Assembly: GCA_956465555.1 (NCBI GenBank)
Contig: OY101115.1
Span: 2,170,001-2,234,000, forward strand
Direction of reading: 5' to 3'
DNA from: Nitzschia sp. pyKryTriq1
Taxonomy: Eukaryota; Bacillariophyta; Bacillariophyceae; Bacillariales; Bacillariaceae
Length of the DNA stretch: 64,000 nt
Both the position numbers and the translations under genes were made by a program. The notes under the pieces were generated by a model. The model made no database searches, was not told the origin of the DNA, and saw only the letters and a program-made list of their open reading frames with translations. Each line of letters starts with the position of its first letter. The stretch's first letter is position 1. Shown piece after piece: positions 1 to 10,694 of the stretch.

Positions 1-3000
1 TTCGCCGATGCTTTGCTCTCTTCGCACTCGCGGTTCTTTGCTTGCAGTTCCGAGAGTAGTTCTGGAATCTTTTGCTTGAGCTCCTCAAGCTGTTTTGTCT
101 TGCGTTCGAGCTCTTCCCGCGTGGACTCGGACATTTGACGGTACTCGTCATGTTCCTGTTTGACGCTGCTGAGCACTGAAACTTCACTGCTATACTTTGT
201 CCTTGCTTGCTTGAGTTCCTTCCGTTTTTGCTCGAGGTCGGTGTTGGTTTGGTCGAGTCTAGCCTGCAGCTCTTCCTTTTCCAATTTGCTGTTATTGAAG
301 TCGGCTTCTAGCTTCCTTGTAACCTTCGAATGCTTCTGAATGAGCTCTTGTATCTGTGTTTGCTTGTCCTCGACTTCACTGCGAACACTGGCCAAGCGGT
401 CTTCCAACTCAGCCTTTGATTGGATTTCCTCCTCAAGTTTTCCTTCGAGGTCGGCAATGGTACTAGTGTATCTTTGAATGGCTTCTCGCATATGACGATC
501 CTTTCGACCAGCATCAGGTTCAGCACCAGTTGACCCAGCTTGCGCCCGGAGGGCATCGAGTTCGAAGCACACGTTGTCATACTTTTGACGTAGATTCGAC
601 AAGTCGGAACGAAGTTTGAGTTTCTCGTCGTTGAGATCATCTACGCTGCCTTGTAGCTTCTTTAGGTTGAATTCCAACTGGTCCTTGGTCTTTTCGCTTT
701 GGGATAATTTCTCCTCAACATCGCGGACATTTTGACTGTAGCTGCCCATAGTCTCGCGCAATTCTCGTTCGCGCCGCCGGAGCTGGAAATCGCCGCCATC
801 GTTCTTGCCAGAAGAATGCAAGTTTTCCTCAAGTAATCCAGAGAGGTCTTCGTAATCCTTACGAAGATTTGCCAATTCAGTTTCCTTTCGGACCCTTTCC
901 CTCTCCATCGACTCCACTTTTCGAGTCAGCTCAGACTTGTTCAGCTCAAGATCCAAGTTAGTATCGTGCTCCTTCGCCAGCTTGGCCTCGAGATCCTTGA
1001 CAGACATCTCGTACTGTTCCATGGTGGTCGTCACGCGCGCCAAATCCGAGTCCTTTTGCGACGCTTCGTGCTCAATCTGAGTTGCTCTTCGCTTGAGATC
1101 TCGTACCACATCTTCAAGTTGGTTCATGCTCTTAATCTTCTCTCGGAGAGTGGACACCTCAGTCTCAAGCTGCGACATGACACTTTCCTTCTCCTGACGA
1201 CTTTCGCGTTCAGAGTCTAAACTCTGCGATGTTTCCTCCAGTCGTCTGCGAAGTGACTCGATTTCGCTCTGCCTCTCTTCTCCGACCTTTGAAGATGTGG
1301 TAGTTGCGAGATCAAGCTGCTTTTCGAGCTCTTGAACTCTCGATTTCTTGGTTTTGAGACTAGATTCGCTGGCTCGCAGTTTCCCTTCCATCTTTGCTAA
1401 TTCAACGCGCAACTCACTCTCCACCTCCTCGTGTTGGGCTCGCTCGTCTTGCAGGGAGCTCTGAAGGTTGTCAAAAGCGGTTTGCACTTCGTCCAACTTC
1501 TCCTTCGTTGCCTGTTCTTTCTCTGAAGCTGCCTTGGCTTGAGCCAATTTCCTGTTAGCCTCATCGACTTGACTCTCCAGATCGCGGTTTTCTGCTCTCA
1601 ATCGGTCTTCCAACTCGGCGAAATCCGCCTTAACCGCATCCATTTGCGCGTTGAATTCCATTTCTTTGGTGGCAAACTTTTCTCGTTCTTCGTCCAACAA
1701 GTCATCCTTCTTCATGAGCTCAGCAATGGAGTGGGTCTTGGCGGCCTCCATGGCCTCCAAGCCCTTGCGTGATTCTTCTAGTCGTCGAGTCAACTCTGCA
1801 ATCTCCGTCTCTTTCGAAGCGATTTCATTTACGTAATTCTCCATTCGCTGGTGCAAGCGATCCAGTTCCTGCTGACGAAGCTCATCCTGACGCTGAAAGT
1901 CAGACGCGGCATCGCGTGACTTTTGTTGTGCCTCTTTGAGGCGTGTGGCATAATCTTCCTTCGACTCGTCATAGGTTCTGCGTAAGACGGACAATTCCGT
2001 CTCGAGCTTCACAAGTTTCTCACCCTCTTGAATTTGAAGCTCGTCCCGAATTTCATCACGCATAGACTCCAATCGCTCATCATTCCGCCGGCGCGTTTCC
2101 TGGATCTCGGCATGGTGACGATCCGCCTGGTGTTGCAACTGCTCTTGCATAGCCTTGATGCGGCGTTCGTACTCCCGTGTTTGGTTGGCACGGTCGGCAA
2201 CAAGCTTCTGCATCTTTTTGGTTTCCATCGTCTTGGTAGCCTTTTTGCCCTCTTCGAATTTGGCAACCGTCTCCTTCTCGAGGTCTTCCACACGCGCCTT
2301 GAGTTCTTCAATCTGGGCAGTCTGCTCGCTATCTTTGATTTGAGCCATGTCCAGTTGTTTTTCGTGTTCGGTAGCTTGTTCGTCCCGATCATGGAACGCT
2401 TGCTCGACACGCGCGCATCTGTCATGTGCCTGGGTCAATTCTTCTTGCAATGCCGCAAGTTTGGACTCATACTCCGCATCCCGTTCCAGCTTGTTGTCTC
2501 GTAGCTGCTGTGTGGTTTGGGCGAGATCGTTTTGAAGCGATGAAATCTCGCCTCGTTTCTTCTCCACCTTTTGGACGAGCGTCGCATTCAAGTTGCGGGC
2601 TTCGGCCAATTGCATTTCGAGAACGCTCTCACGAGCTTTGGATTCCTCCGCTCGTGCCTTTTCTTCGTTGGCCTTGGTGCGGAAAGTTTCGGCCTCTTGT
2701 TTGGCTCGTTTCGCTTCCTCCTTGGTGACATCCAAGTCCATCTTGTAGGAATCCGCCTTTTCTTGGACCCGATGCATTTTCGTCAAATTATGTTGCATTT
2801 TTTCTTCGTATTCCTTCATGAGAGATTCTTTGCCTTTCGTGATGCTTTGTAGTTGCCGTTTGAGTTCACCCGACACCTTACCAAGCTCGCCTTGAAGTTT
2901 TTGAACCTTGGCCTTGTCCATGTCGTGATCTTGAAGACTGATTTCATACATTTCCACCATGGCGGATTGAGAATTTCGCTCTTGCTCGACAATTTGCAAT

Positions 3001-4127
3001 TTGCGCACCAAGGTTTGACACTCCAGTTCCAACGAGTTTCGGTCTAGCTTGGCAATGGCCCGAGGCGATAGAGGTTTGTAGGTTTCCAGACCGCCGGTGT
3101 TTCCATTGGATGCCACATGTTTCGCCATGGGTGTGCCGATGGGTGCCGACCGAGGCGTCGGCGCTCCATTGGGAGGAGGCGGTGGGGGCGGCAATCGTCC
3201 CTGGCGAGCCGGAGAGACGGTTCGAATGTTCAGCGGAATATCCGCCGTTCGATTCGGGGCTTCGCGGCCCCGGGACGGATCACGGCCGCGAGAAGACGCC
3301 CGGGCTGGAGGACCTTGCCCGGATGCCGGTGGTGGTTGACTAAAATTACGAGGCGTGGAAGCGGCGCGGGGTGTAGCACCAGTCTTTTGACTGGGCGTCT
3401 TGGGCGTCGACGCCGAGGGCGTTTCACTTTCCAATTCCTGAAAGAATTTGAGCTCTTCCAGCTCGTCCAACAGACCGGTAATCTTATTCTCTGCTCGCTT
3501 CAACCGTTCTTCTGCCACGATCTCTTCTTGTGAAAGATTGGATCCTGCATGCTTGAGCACACGGCCCTGAGGCGATGCCGGCTTGGGGCGCGAATGATCG
3601 GATAGATTCGATTTGGAATGCGAGAGTCCAATCGATCCACTACTGCTCGGCCGCGAATCTATCGGTCTTCGTTTGTGAAGTGAGGACGCTTCCCGTCGTT
3701 CTCGCAAGTCCAAAATTTGTCGGGTGACTTCATTGGGGTCGTCCTCTTGTTGTTGTTGTTCGGAGGATGATAATAATAATGGCGCCCCCAGATTGATATG
3801 CTGAGGAGGTGGTGCTGCACCCGGTCCGCCAGCTCGTACTCGCCCCGCGCTGACGGCCCGAGGACGCGACATTGGACTGGGCATTTTCTGGGGAGTGTCC
3901 ATTCGGGGAGCAGGTCGCGATCCCATGCTACTACGTCCATTGGATTGATAGCGCATACTCGATTGAGCCCGTCGATCTACCATGGCTGGGTGTGGCCGAT
4001 GATGAGCGCGAACATTATCGTTGACATTTTCCCATGCCTCGAAGGATTGAGGAGTATTCGGTCTCGAGGAAGATCTCGTTGACCGAGGCTGTGATGGCTG
4101 CCGTCCAGCGGTGGTTCGACTGACCAT
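1..4127 (-). CDS. Long coiled-coil protein, C-terminus cut by window edge
   Basis: The minus-strand frame stays open from an ATG at 4127 to base 1, about 1375 codons with no stop. Residues 1 to about 330 are low-complexity and rich in Pro, Ser and Arg, with a proline run (about seven P) near residue 320. From there to the edge the protein is almost continuous heptad coiled coil, rich in Glu, Lys, Gln and Leu, with almost no glycine or proline. That architecture fits a structural or tethering protein (golgin-, centrosomal- or myosin-tail-like), but I see no motor, kinase or SMC ATPase motif and cannot name a family. The start is the first ATG of the long frame, with AGCA just upstream. No intron is needed. 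The plus-strand ORFs inside it are shadows. The coiled coil is certain; the function is unknown. Confidence 0.85.
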   Translation of the reverse strand, partial: MVSRTTAGRQPSQPRSTRSSSRPNTPQSFEAWENVNDNVRAHHRPHPAMVDRRAQSSMRYQSNGRSSMGSRPAPRMDTPQKMPSPMSRPRAVSAGRVRAGGPGAAPPPQHINLGAPLLLSSSEQQQQEDDPNEVTRQILDLRERREASSLHKRRPIDSRPSSSGSIGLSHSKSNLSDHSRPKPASPQGRVLKHAGSNLSQEEIVAEERLKRAENKITGLLDELEELKFFQELESETPSASTPKTPSQKTGATPRAASTPRNFSQPPPASGQGPPARASSRGRDPSRGREAPNRTADIPLNIRTVSPARQGRLPPPPPPPNGAPTPRSAPIGTPMAKHVASNGNTGGLETYKPLSPRAIAKLDRNSLELECQTLVRKLQIVEQERNSQSAMVEMYEISLQDHDMDKAKVQKLQGELGKVSGELKRQLQSITKGKESLMKEYEEKMQHNLTKMHRVQEKADSYKMDLDVTKEEAKRAKQEAETFRTKANEEKARAEESKARESVLEMQLAEARNLNATLVQKVEKKRGEISSLQNDLAQTTQQLRDNKLERDAEYESKLAALQEELTQAHDRCARVEQAFHDRDEQATEHEKQLDMAQIKDSEQTAQIEELKARVEDLEKETVAKFEEGKKATKTMETKKMQKLVADRANQTREYERRIKAMQEQLQHQADRHHAEIQETRRRNDERLESMRDEIRDELQIQEGEKLVKLETELSVLRRTYDESKEDYATRLKEAQQKSRDAASDFQRQDELRQQELDRLHQRMENYVNEIASKETEIAELTRRLEESRKGLEAMEAAKTHSIAELMKKDDLLDEEREKFATKEMEFNAQMDAVKADFAELEDRLRAENRDLESQVDEANRKLAQAKAASEKEQATKEKLDEVQTAFDNLQSSLQDERAQHEEVESELRVELAKMEGKLRASESSLKTKKSRVQELEKQLDLATTTSSKVGEERQSEIESLRRRLEETSQSLDSERESRQEKESVMSQLETEVSTLREKIKSMNQLEDVVRDLKRRATQIEHEASQKDSDLARVTTTMEQYEMSVKDLEAKLAKEHDTNLDLELNKSELTRKVESMERERVRKETELANLRKDYEDLSGLLEENLHSSGKNDGGDFQLRRRERELRETMGSYSQNVRDVEEKLSQSEKTKDQLEFNLKKLQGSVDDLNDEKLKLRSDLSNLRQKYDNVCFELDALRAQAGSTGAEPDAGRKDRHMREAIQRYTSTIADLEGKLEEEIQSKAELEDRLASVRSEVEDKQTQIQELIQKHSKVTRKLEADFNNSKLEKEELQARLDQTNTDLEQKRKELKQARTKYSSEVSVLSSVKQEHDEYRQMSESTREELERKTKQLEELKQKIPELLSELQAKNRECEESKASA

Positions 4128-5096
4128 TGCTTAATTATGAATGAATATTGTGTGATACAAATAATATAAAAAAGTACAAAACAACAATTTGTTTGTTGCG
4201 TTCCGAGTCGTGACAATATCAATATTGAATAGTAGCAATAGGTGCGCGTCAAATTCTCAACCCCACAAGTCGCTGAGGGTTCACAACCGATGCAACTGAC
4301 AATGTTTGTTGGATCTTGGTCGACAAAACGGAAGTATTTCCAACAGCTATACGTAGTACAAGTATTGGAGCCGTTCCAGTCAAGAGGGCAGCACGAAGAA
4401 GGATAATAGGAACAACTAATCTCCGAGTGGATAGATGGCGATTGATTGAGATGAACAAGGGCATGCAGTTTGGTGTGCATGATGATCATCCGAGTTGGTG
4501 AAGTCCATTATTATTTCGGCTTTCGAGCGGTTTGACGGGCTACCGCAGCCGAGGTGGCTCATTTCCTGTTATTCGTTCATGAAGTATTACATGATGTCTA
4601 ATTCGCTAGACCGTCCGATGTGTTAGTCGTATCTATGAAGTTTCAGATGATACACATGTAAAAATAACAGGCTTTCCGGGTCGACAGGCTCGATTTTTCT
4701 CCAGGTCAAAAAAATTTGGCGCGATGGAAGTTTGGGCTCGACTCGACGACTCGACTCGATGGACCAAACAACACAGGGATCCGTCCGTCCGTTGCTACGT
4801 CCAGCAAAGTTGCTTTGGAAAATGTGGCATCATTCTTCGTCTGCACATCGATCGTGCGGGTGACCGTTCGTGTTTTGTGACGATGGTGACGAGCACAGTG
4901 CAGGCAATGCTGCCGCCGCGCCTGCAAGCTGCAACCAACAACAACAACCAACACAAGCAAGCTAGGAACCGCCCTTGTCTCTCCTTCCTTGTTCCACCTC
5001 GTGAGACGACGACGACGACGACGACGACTCCTCACTTGATACGTCCAGTACGTAACACTCTTGACTCTTGTAGACAGTACCCCAGTAGCAGCAACC
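4128..5096. other. Divergent intergenic region
   Basis: This 969-base gap separates two divergently read genes, so it should hold both promoters. It has a GAC trinucleotide run near 5004-5025, inside the probable 5' leader of the PP2A gene. I see no convincing gene. The short ORFs here have no recognisable composition, and several begin only at TTG or GTG. Confidence 0.6.
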
Positions 5097-6179
5097 ATGG
5101 AGATTGAACCCGACGCCACTTCCACTTCGCTCTCTAGCAATTCCTCATCCGGCGGTGACTCGGGCCACGGCGGCAGCAGCAGCCGCAAAGGTCCTCCGCC
5201 GCCGCCCCCTCCCGCCATTCCTGCTGCCGTCGCCACCATGTCGAATCCGAGTACCGCAGAAAGGACCTACCTAGATCTGGAGGCATGGCTGGCCAAGTTG
5301 GGCATGGGAACTCCCCTGGCGGAAACCGAAGTCAAATCCCTCTGTGACATGGCTCGGGAAACCTTGCTGAATGAATCCAATGTGCAGCCCGTCCCGGCCC
5401 CTGTCACTGTGTGCGGAGATATCCACGGACAATGGCACGATCTGATGGAACTCTTTCGCATCGGAGGAAGTGCGCCGGACACGAATTATCTCTTCATGGG
5501 CGACTACGTAGACAGAGGCTACTACTCGGTCGAAACAGTCACTATGCTAGTGTGTTTAAAGGTCCGCTATCCCGACCGCGTCTTTGTCTTGCGAGGCAAC
5601 CACGAATCGAGACAAATCACACAAGTGTATGGTTTTTACGATGAATGTGTTCGAAAATATGGAAGTGCCAATGTCTGGAAACTATTTACAGATCTCTTTG
5701 ATTACTTTCCCCTGACGGCTGTGGTGGAACATTCCATCTTTTGCTTGCACGGGGGACTAAGTCCGTCCATTGATACCTTGGATCATGTAAGACAGCTAGA
5801 TCGCGTGCAAGAAGTTCCTCATGAAGGTCCCATGTGCGATTTGTTGTGGAGTGATCCGGATGATCGATCGGGGTGGGGAATTTCTCCCCGAGGGGCTGGC
5901 TTTACCTTTGGAATGGATATTTCGCAACAATTCAATGAACGAAATGGACTCACTTTGGTGAGTCGGGCACATCAACTGGTCATGGACGGATATAACTGGT
6001 CACATGATCAAGCTGTGGTCACCATCTTTTCGGCACCCAACTATTGCTATCGATGTGGTAACCAAGCTGCCATTATGGAAGTGGATGAAAAGCTGAACAA
6101 GACCTTTTTGCAATTTGATCCCGCACCTCGGCGAGGAGAACCGCATTTGGGCCGCAAGACACCGGAATACTTTTTGTAA
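5097..6179 (+). CDS. Serine/threonine protein phosphatase 2A catalytic subunit
   Basis: This is the catalytic subunit of PP2A, a metal-dependent phosphatase that removes phosphate from Ser and Thr and works with scaffold and regulatory subunits. All PPP-family signatures are present in order: GDIHG near residue 107, GDYVDRG near 134, RGNHE near 165, a later HGG, and APNYC near 312. The last six residues are TPEYFL, close to the canonical PP2A tail TPDYFL that is carboxymethylated on the terminal Leu and so favours PP2A over PP4 or PP6. The start chosen is the ATG at 5097, in a strong context (CAACCATGG). It gives an unusual 50-residue N-terminal extension of Ser/Gly and a polyproline run; an internal ATG at 5238 would give a normal-length enzyme. 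The gene is intronless. Confidence 0.95.
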   Translation: MEIEPDATSTSLSSNSSSGGDSGHGGSSSRKGPPPPPPPAIPAAVATMSNPSTAERTYLDLEAWLAKLGMGTPLAETEVKSLCDMARETLLNESNVQPVPAPVTVCGDIHGQWHDLMELFRIGGSAPDTNYLFMGDYVDRGYYSVETVTMLVCLKVRYPDRVFVLRGNHESRQITQVYGFYDECVRKYGSANVWKLFTDLFDYFPLTAVVEHSIFCLHGGLSPSIDTLDHVRQLDRVQEVPHEGPMCDLLWSDPDDRSGWGISPRGAGFTFGMDISQQFNERNGLTLVSRAHQLVMDGYNWSHDQAVVTIFSAPNYCYRCGNQAAIMEVDEKLNKTFLQFDPAPRRGEPHLGRKTPEYFL

Positions 6180-6396
6180 AATAATAATAAAAGTAAAGCA
6201 TTATTATTTAGAACAAAGACAGGCACTACTACTACTACTACTACTTGCAGTTCTTTGGCTCTAAAACTTGTAACTGCAAAGTTGAAAGTGGTGCGCACTG
6301 TCTGCCACAGCGAGGATGCCAAATTCAAAATAGTACGATGATTTCGGGAATATAATTATTGTCATTTCATTTTCTATTTCATTTCGTTCCGCGTTA

Positions 6397-8405
6397 CTAC
6401 TTTTGCGAAGATGAATCATAGGTCAGACCTAACAAACCACGTTGGAACATCTTTTCTTCATAATGCGCTCGTCCCGCCTTGTACGTGTTCCATGCCTTGT
6501 ACAATTCGCGAGCACGTTGGGCAGCCTCGGTGCCAAAGGCATCCGTACCGTACGCTAGTTGCTCCAATCGGAACCGATCCGTGGGGCTAATACGGTAATG
6601 CTTTTGCAAGCGATCGCTGAGATCGGAACCACGAATGGGACCTTGGGGATCAGGGACCAAGTGATCCAATTCCAATCCCTCCAACAAATAATCGCCATAA
6701 CGGGCCAAAAAGCGGGAGCGATCACTTCCCAACGAATATTCATCAGCAATGTCACGAATCGAACCCAACTCCACCAATCGTTCCAGTTGTTTCGAGTAAT
6801 CCAATTGCCAGAAGGCATGTGAGGACGAGTCATCTCCTTCCACGTTCTTTGCCGACAACATCTTTTGCAAAAAGACTTCGGCCGCGGTTTCATCTCGGAT
6901 CGAATCCCAAAAGCTATCAGAATCTTCCTTTGATTGTGGGGGCGATGCCAGGAGCGCCTTGCGGGTTCCTTCCATGTCGACCTTGCCAAGTGCAGAGTCA
7001 GGAGTCAAGGTTACCACATAGTCTTGCAACCAAGCCTGTGGCACAAAATAGGGGGCGTGAGACCAGATTGGCACACAAGTAGCACTACTTGTGCGACACC
7101 GAGGCAACTTACCGTAAATTTCTTCTTTTCCTCTTCCGACCAACTGTCATAAGGTGATTTGACTTGCTTGGCTCTCCATTCTTGGAGTTGTTCCGTCAAT
7201 CGGAGAATCTTCTCATCGGAATCCACCGATGATGCAGAGGACGATGAAATCCCCATTCCATACTCATCAAGGTTGTCGCTACTGTCGTCCCAGTTACCAA
7301 GACCCTTCAAGATCTCATCCAAGGCATCGCTAGTACTATTCTCTTCATCTTGAACATCTTCATCATGCTGACGAGCAATAGCTTCTTCTTCCAATACAGT
7401 TTCTGGGAAGAGGGCGTGACGTGCCATGACAATGTCTCGCCCACGGCCCATCAATTCTGGCGAGTCTCCTTCGAGCAAAGCCAACCACGTCTCTTCCGAC
7501 AAACCCAATACTCGTTTGGCAATCCAGTGATCAAGAGCTACCGATGCTCCCACGGTCCATTGACGATAGGGGACCGCTTGCAGACGTTGTGTCCAACTAA
7601 TCATACCCTCAAAGGCTCGCTGCTGATCAGAGTACAAGATTGCCAAGTTGGCATCATCCTTGTCTTCGTCCTTCCCTCTAGAAACCTTTTCACGAGGAAA
7701 TACCGTGTCGGCCCTCTTTTGGGCGGGTGCAGAGGAATTGACTTTGGTCTGCGTCAGATCTTGTGCCTTGTTGCGACTTGTCGTCTTTTCCTTAAAGTCT
7801 TGCTCCTTCAAGAGCTCCTCAACCTTATCCAAGGCATCCTTTTCACTCAAATGCTCGGTTCTCATCAAGTGATGTTGCTTCACTGCTACAGCATATGCCT
7901 TGTTCAGCATGGCACTCTTGGATCCCATGGCGGAATTCATCTTGGGAGCCTTGTTGGCACCCAAGAGCCGTTGATAGTATTCTTCCGCTGAGGCGGGTTC
8001 CCCACTACTTCCCGTCTTGCGCTGACGGGCCAGATAATTCCGAGCCAGACGATCCGTAGGACGGTGCTCCTGAATAAACTTGTTCATGGCCTTGCGCTGG
8101 TCTTTGAGTGGCATTTTTGGTCGAAAGGGGGCTGGAGGATTCAAACTCAAGATTTCATACTCCTTCGGGTATTCTTGGATTTTACTTCCCCGAGGAACGT
8201 GCCAACGGATTCGTTTCAAGTCCGAGGGACTGTCTTGAAGAAGCTGATTCATTTCTTCAATCTCTTCATTGCTCCGATAGATCCCAGTCTGGACCGCCTT
8301 TTGGATGTACGTGAGGAGATCGGGTGTCGAGTGCTTCAAGATGCGCTGTTGCCCATGATGGGTCGAGACGGAGCCGCGGCCTAGGAGAGCTTTTGTGGAA
8401 TGCAT
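6397..8405 (-). CDS. Conserved-looking protein of unknown function, two exons
   Basis: The ATG is at 8405. Exon 1 is 8405-7113 and exon 2 is 7035-6397, joined across a 77-base GT-AG intron (7112-7036; GTAAGT donor, CACAG acceptor) that keeps the frame and gives 643 residues. I do not recognise the family. The protein is soluble and helical, with many Lys, Glu, Gln and Trp. A motif region around 'WLALLEGDSPELMGRGRD' is followed by an acidic stretch, and the C-terminal half contains repeated Tyr/Arg-rich helices. The N-terminus is basic and Ser/His-rich, so organelle import is possible but unproven. It converges on the PP2A gene with 217 bases between the stops. Confidence 0.8.
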
Positions 8406-8927
8406 CGTCTACTAATACGATGGAAATTTCTCTTTTCAACGTCAAGGCTACCAGAGATGTAAGCAAGGGGGATGCTTTGACAATACAATACGAGCACTTC
8501 GTCTCTCTACTAGAGAGAATACCAGTACCGTACCAGTACAGTAGTCTATTTTAGAGGATCATCGTCGTCATCGTCCCATGTGCCGATGCGAGCGACGAGG
8601 GATCGAGCGGCTGGCGGGTCATCGCCGCACGCGAAAAAGCATGCAATGGGAAGTACTTGGAAAGGCTCTTCGATCACTTCGATCAGACCCGAGCGAGAGA
8701 GAGAGAGTGCGCTTATGCTCTACCACTTCTCATTCTCTCTACCTACTACTATACTAGTACAGTAAATTTTTAAAACTACAGTATTTAGTTTTACTCTGCT
8801 ATACGTACAGTGTACGGTATTGTATAAAATCTGCTAATAGATAATATTATATGAATACTTCAATTTCAATGGGAAGAAAGCAAAACTGAAGTTGCCCTGC
8901 GATTCTTCATGCTTTGAATCATTCAAA
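8406..8927. other. Intergenic region
   Basis: This 522-base gap lies between two minus-strand genes and should contain the promoter of the gene ending at 6397 and the 3' end of the EGF-type gene. It is AT-rich near 8760-8860 and has short GTAC-type palindromes around 8520-8545 and 8755. I see no gene. Confidence 0.5.
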
Positions 8928-9908
8928 TCAAGCCATTTCAGCATCCTCAAAGACCGTCTGTATATGGATATTCTGGCTAATGTATGGACGATGTCTTCCA
9001 TTGTATCGAGAATCACTGTACCGATTGCTGCTGCCCCAAGAGGGCGTACGAGATTCTTCAAATTGGATAGTAATTTCATTTGGAACTCGACGCCCTTGGA
9101 GTTTTCGACGAATCAATGCCACCGTCATGACCAATGAGAGACTCATGAGTGTCAAAATTATAGCAGTAGCCGGAGATCGACTGGCATGGGGGTTGAAAGG
9201 GATTTCTTGCTGCATTTCGTCGTCTTCGTCAAACTTGATAAATTCACAATGGTCGCCATAAAATTCATGGGGACAACGGCATCCCCGATGTCTGAAGATA
9301 GGAATGTCAAGTCAAAACAATCCAAACAAGTTAGAAATTGATCTAGCGAATATTGGCTTTTCCTCTTTGGTCTCTGATACTTACTGGTAAACTTGATTGA
9401 ACGCAGTGTCTCCAGGGGCCACTTGGGCTGCGATGAAGTCACCCTCGCATCTCCCACCGTTGGTACAGAAGGATAGCGCAGCATTCGGGACATATTTTCC
9501 CGTACAGTATTCAGTTGATGGATTTCGGCATTGATATCCAGCAAAGGCGCTCAAGGAATCCGCCACAGAACAATCGCAGCCCCATTCGCCATCGGCATTC
9601 TGTGTGCAGGGGACACCGTTGTGGCACTTTCGTTCTGGCAGGATACATTGTTCCACAGCTGTCTGACAAGAAATTCCAGTAAAGCCTGGCTGACAGACAC
9701 ACTTTTCAATCAAATGACCAGATTGTGCCTTTTTTGCCAATTCTTCTGGAGTTCCGTCAATAAGAGCACAGTATCCTCCATTGGAGCACTGCAAGTCGCA
9801 CGAAACAGTACTGGTAGTATCAGACGTCGTACTAACACCAACATTGTTTCCGCTGGCCACAGAGGCAATGGCTGCCAACAACGCCGAGACTTTCAAGATT
9901 CTTGTCAT
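8928..9908 (-). CDS. EGF-like type I membrane protein
   Basis: The ATG at 9908 opens a signal peptide ('MTRILKVSALLAAIASVASG'). Exon 1 is 9908-9385 and exon 2 is 9291-8928, split by a 93-base intron (9384-9292; GTAAGT donor, TTCAG acceptor). The product is 295 residues. Three cysteine-rich EGF-like units follow the signal peptide, with patterns such as CSNGGYC, CVCQPGF and CTNGGRC. The third unit crosses the splice site and ends at CRCPHEFYGDHC. A single membrane helix then follows (TAIILTLMSLSLVMTVALI), and a short polar tail. This predicts a cell-surface or secretory-pathway protein whose EGF units face outward. Partners are unknown. An in-frame non-ATG extension upstream exists but is not needed. 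Confidence 0.87.
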
Positions 9909-10694
9909 GATGTCAATATTCGGATGGATGACCAAATAATGATTCTTTTCCTTTGAGAAAGTGAAAGAGAAATGATAGATGAAACTTGCATTGCATTGCA
10001 TTGCTTGCCTACTACTACAATACAGGAGCCTCGGAAGAAACAAAATTTGGTGCGAATTTGCAATTTGGATTTTGATGCACAAATTTGGTGAGAGATGCTT
10101 GGAGTTTTGCAAGACGGATTTCGAGACTGACAATTTTATTTATAGCGTTGGGCATATATCAAGAATTTGGTCCTGCGATGCACATAATACGGGCGACAGG
10201 CGGCGGACCGCCAGTAGTACTCGTACTAGAAAGAAAGGAGCACAACTGACAACGCGTGCAACCAATTTCCAAAATCTCCGTCGCGATGATAACACGTGTA
10301 CTTCAATGACAACACAGGTTGCAGTGCGCTGCTACAAGTGCGTTCAGTCCCAGTACCAGGTACTGGTACCAGGTACCAACGACCGGAGGACAACCAACAA
10401 TGAGAAGAGAAACGAAACGTTCAAGAACCCAATAGGTACAATAGCAGGACCACTCTACCGTACTAGCTAGACCAGAAGTAAAAGTAAACCATCCAAAGCC
10501 ACGATTATTCGACGTTTAATACAGGAAAATTTCGAGGAGACGTTGATTTTGTACTGTACTGCGCCGCTAAATTTTCAAGTTTCGCAAGTCGGATGGGACA
10601 CGAAACAGCTACGGTTCGTAGCGTGAACCAGTACAGTTTTTGGTATCCTTGTTTGTGGATGGCCATCGCTAGACTCCATCCATACTTTTGAACC
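9909..10694. other. Divergent intergenic region
   Basis: These 786 bases should contain the promoters of the EGF-type gene (minus) and the Gly/Tyr-rich gene (plus). A dense GTAC-palindrome cluster sits at 10351-10377, with alternating CAGTACC and GGTACC units. I see no gene; the short ORFs lack any domain-like composition. Confidence 0.5.

Noticed and set aside
4706-5239. Minus-strand ORF overlapping the PP2A start
   Set aside because: Composed of complements of GAC and polyproline repeats; no domain and it covers the start of a clear gene.
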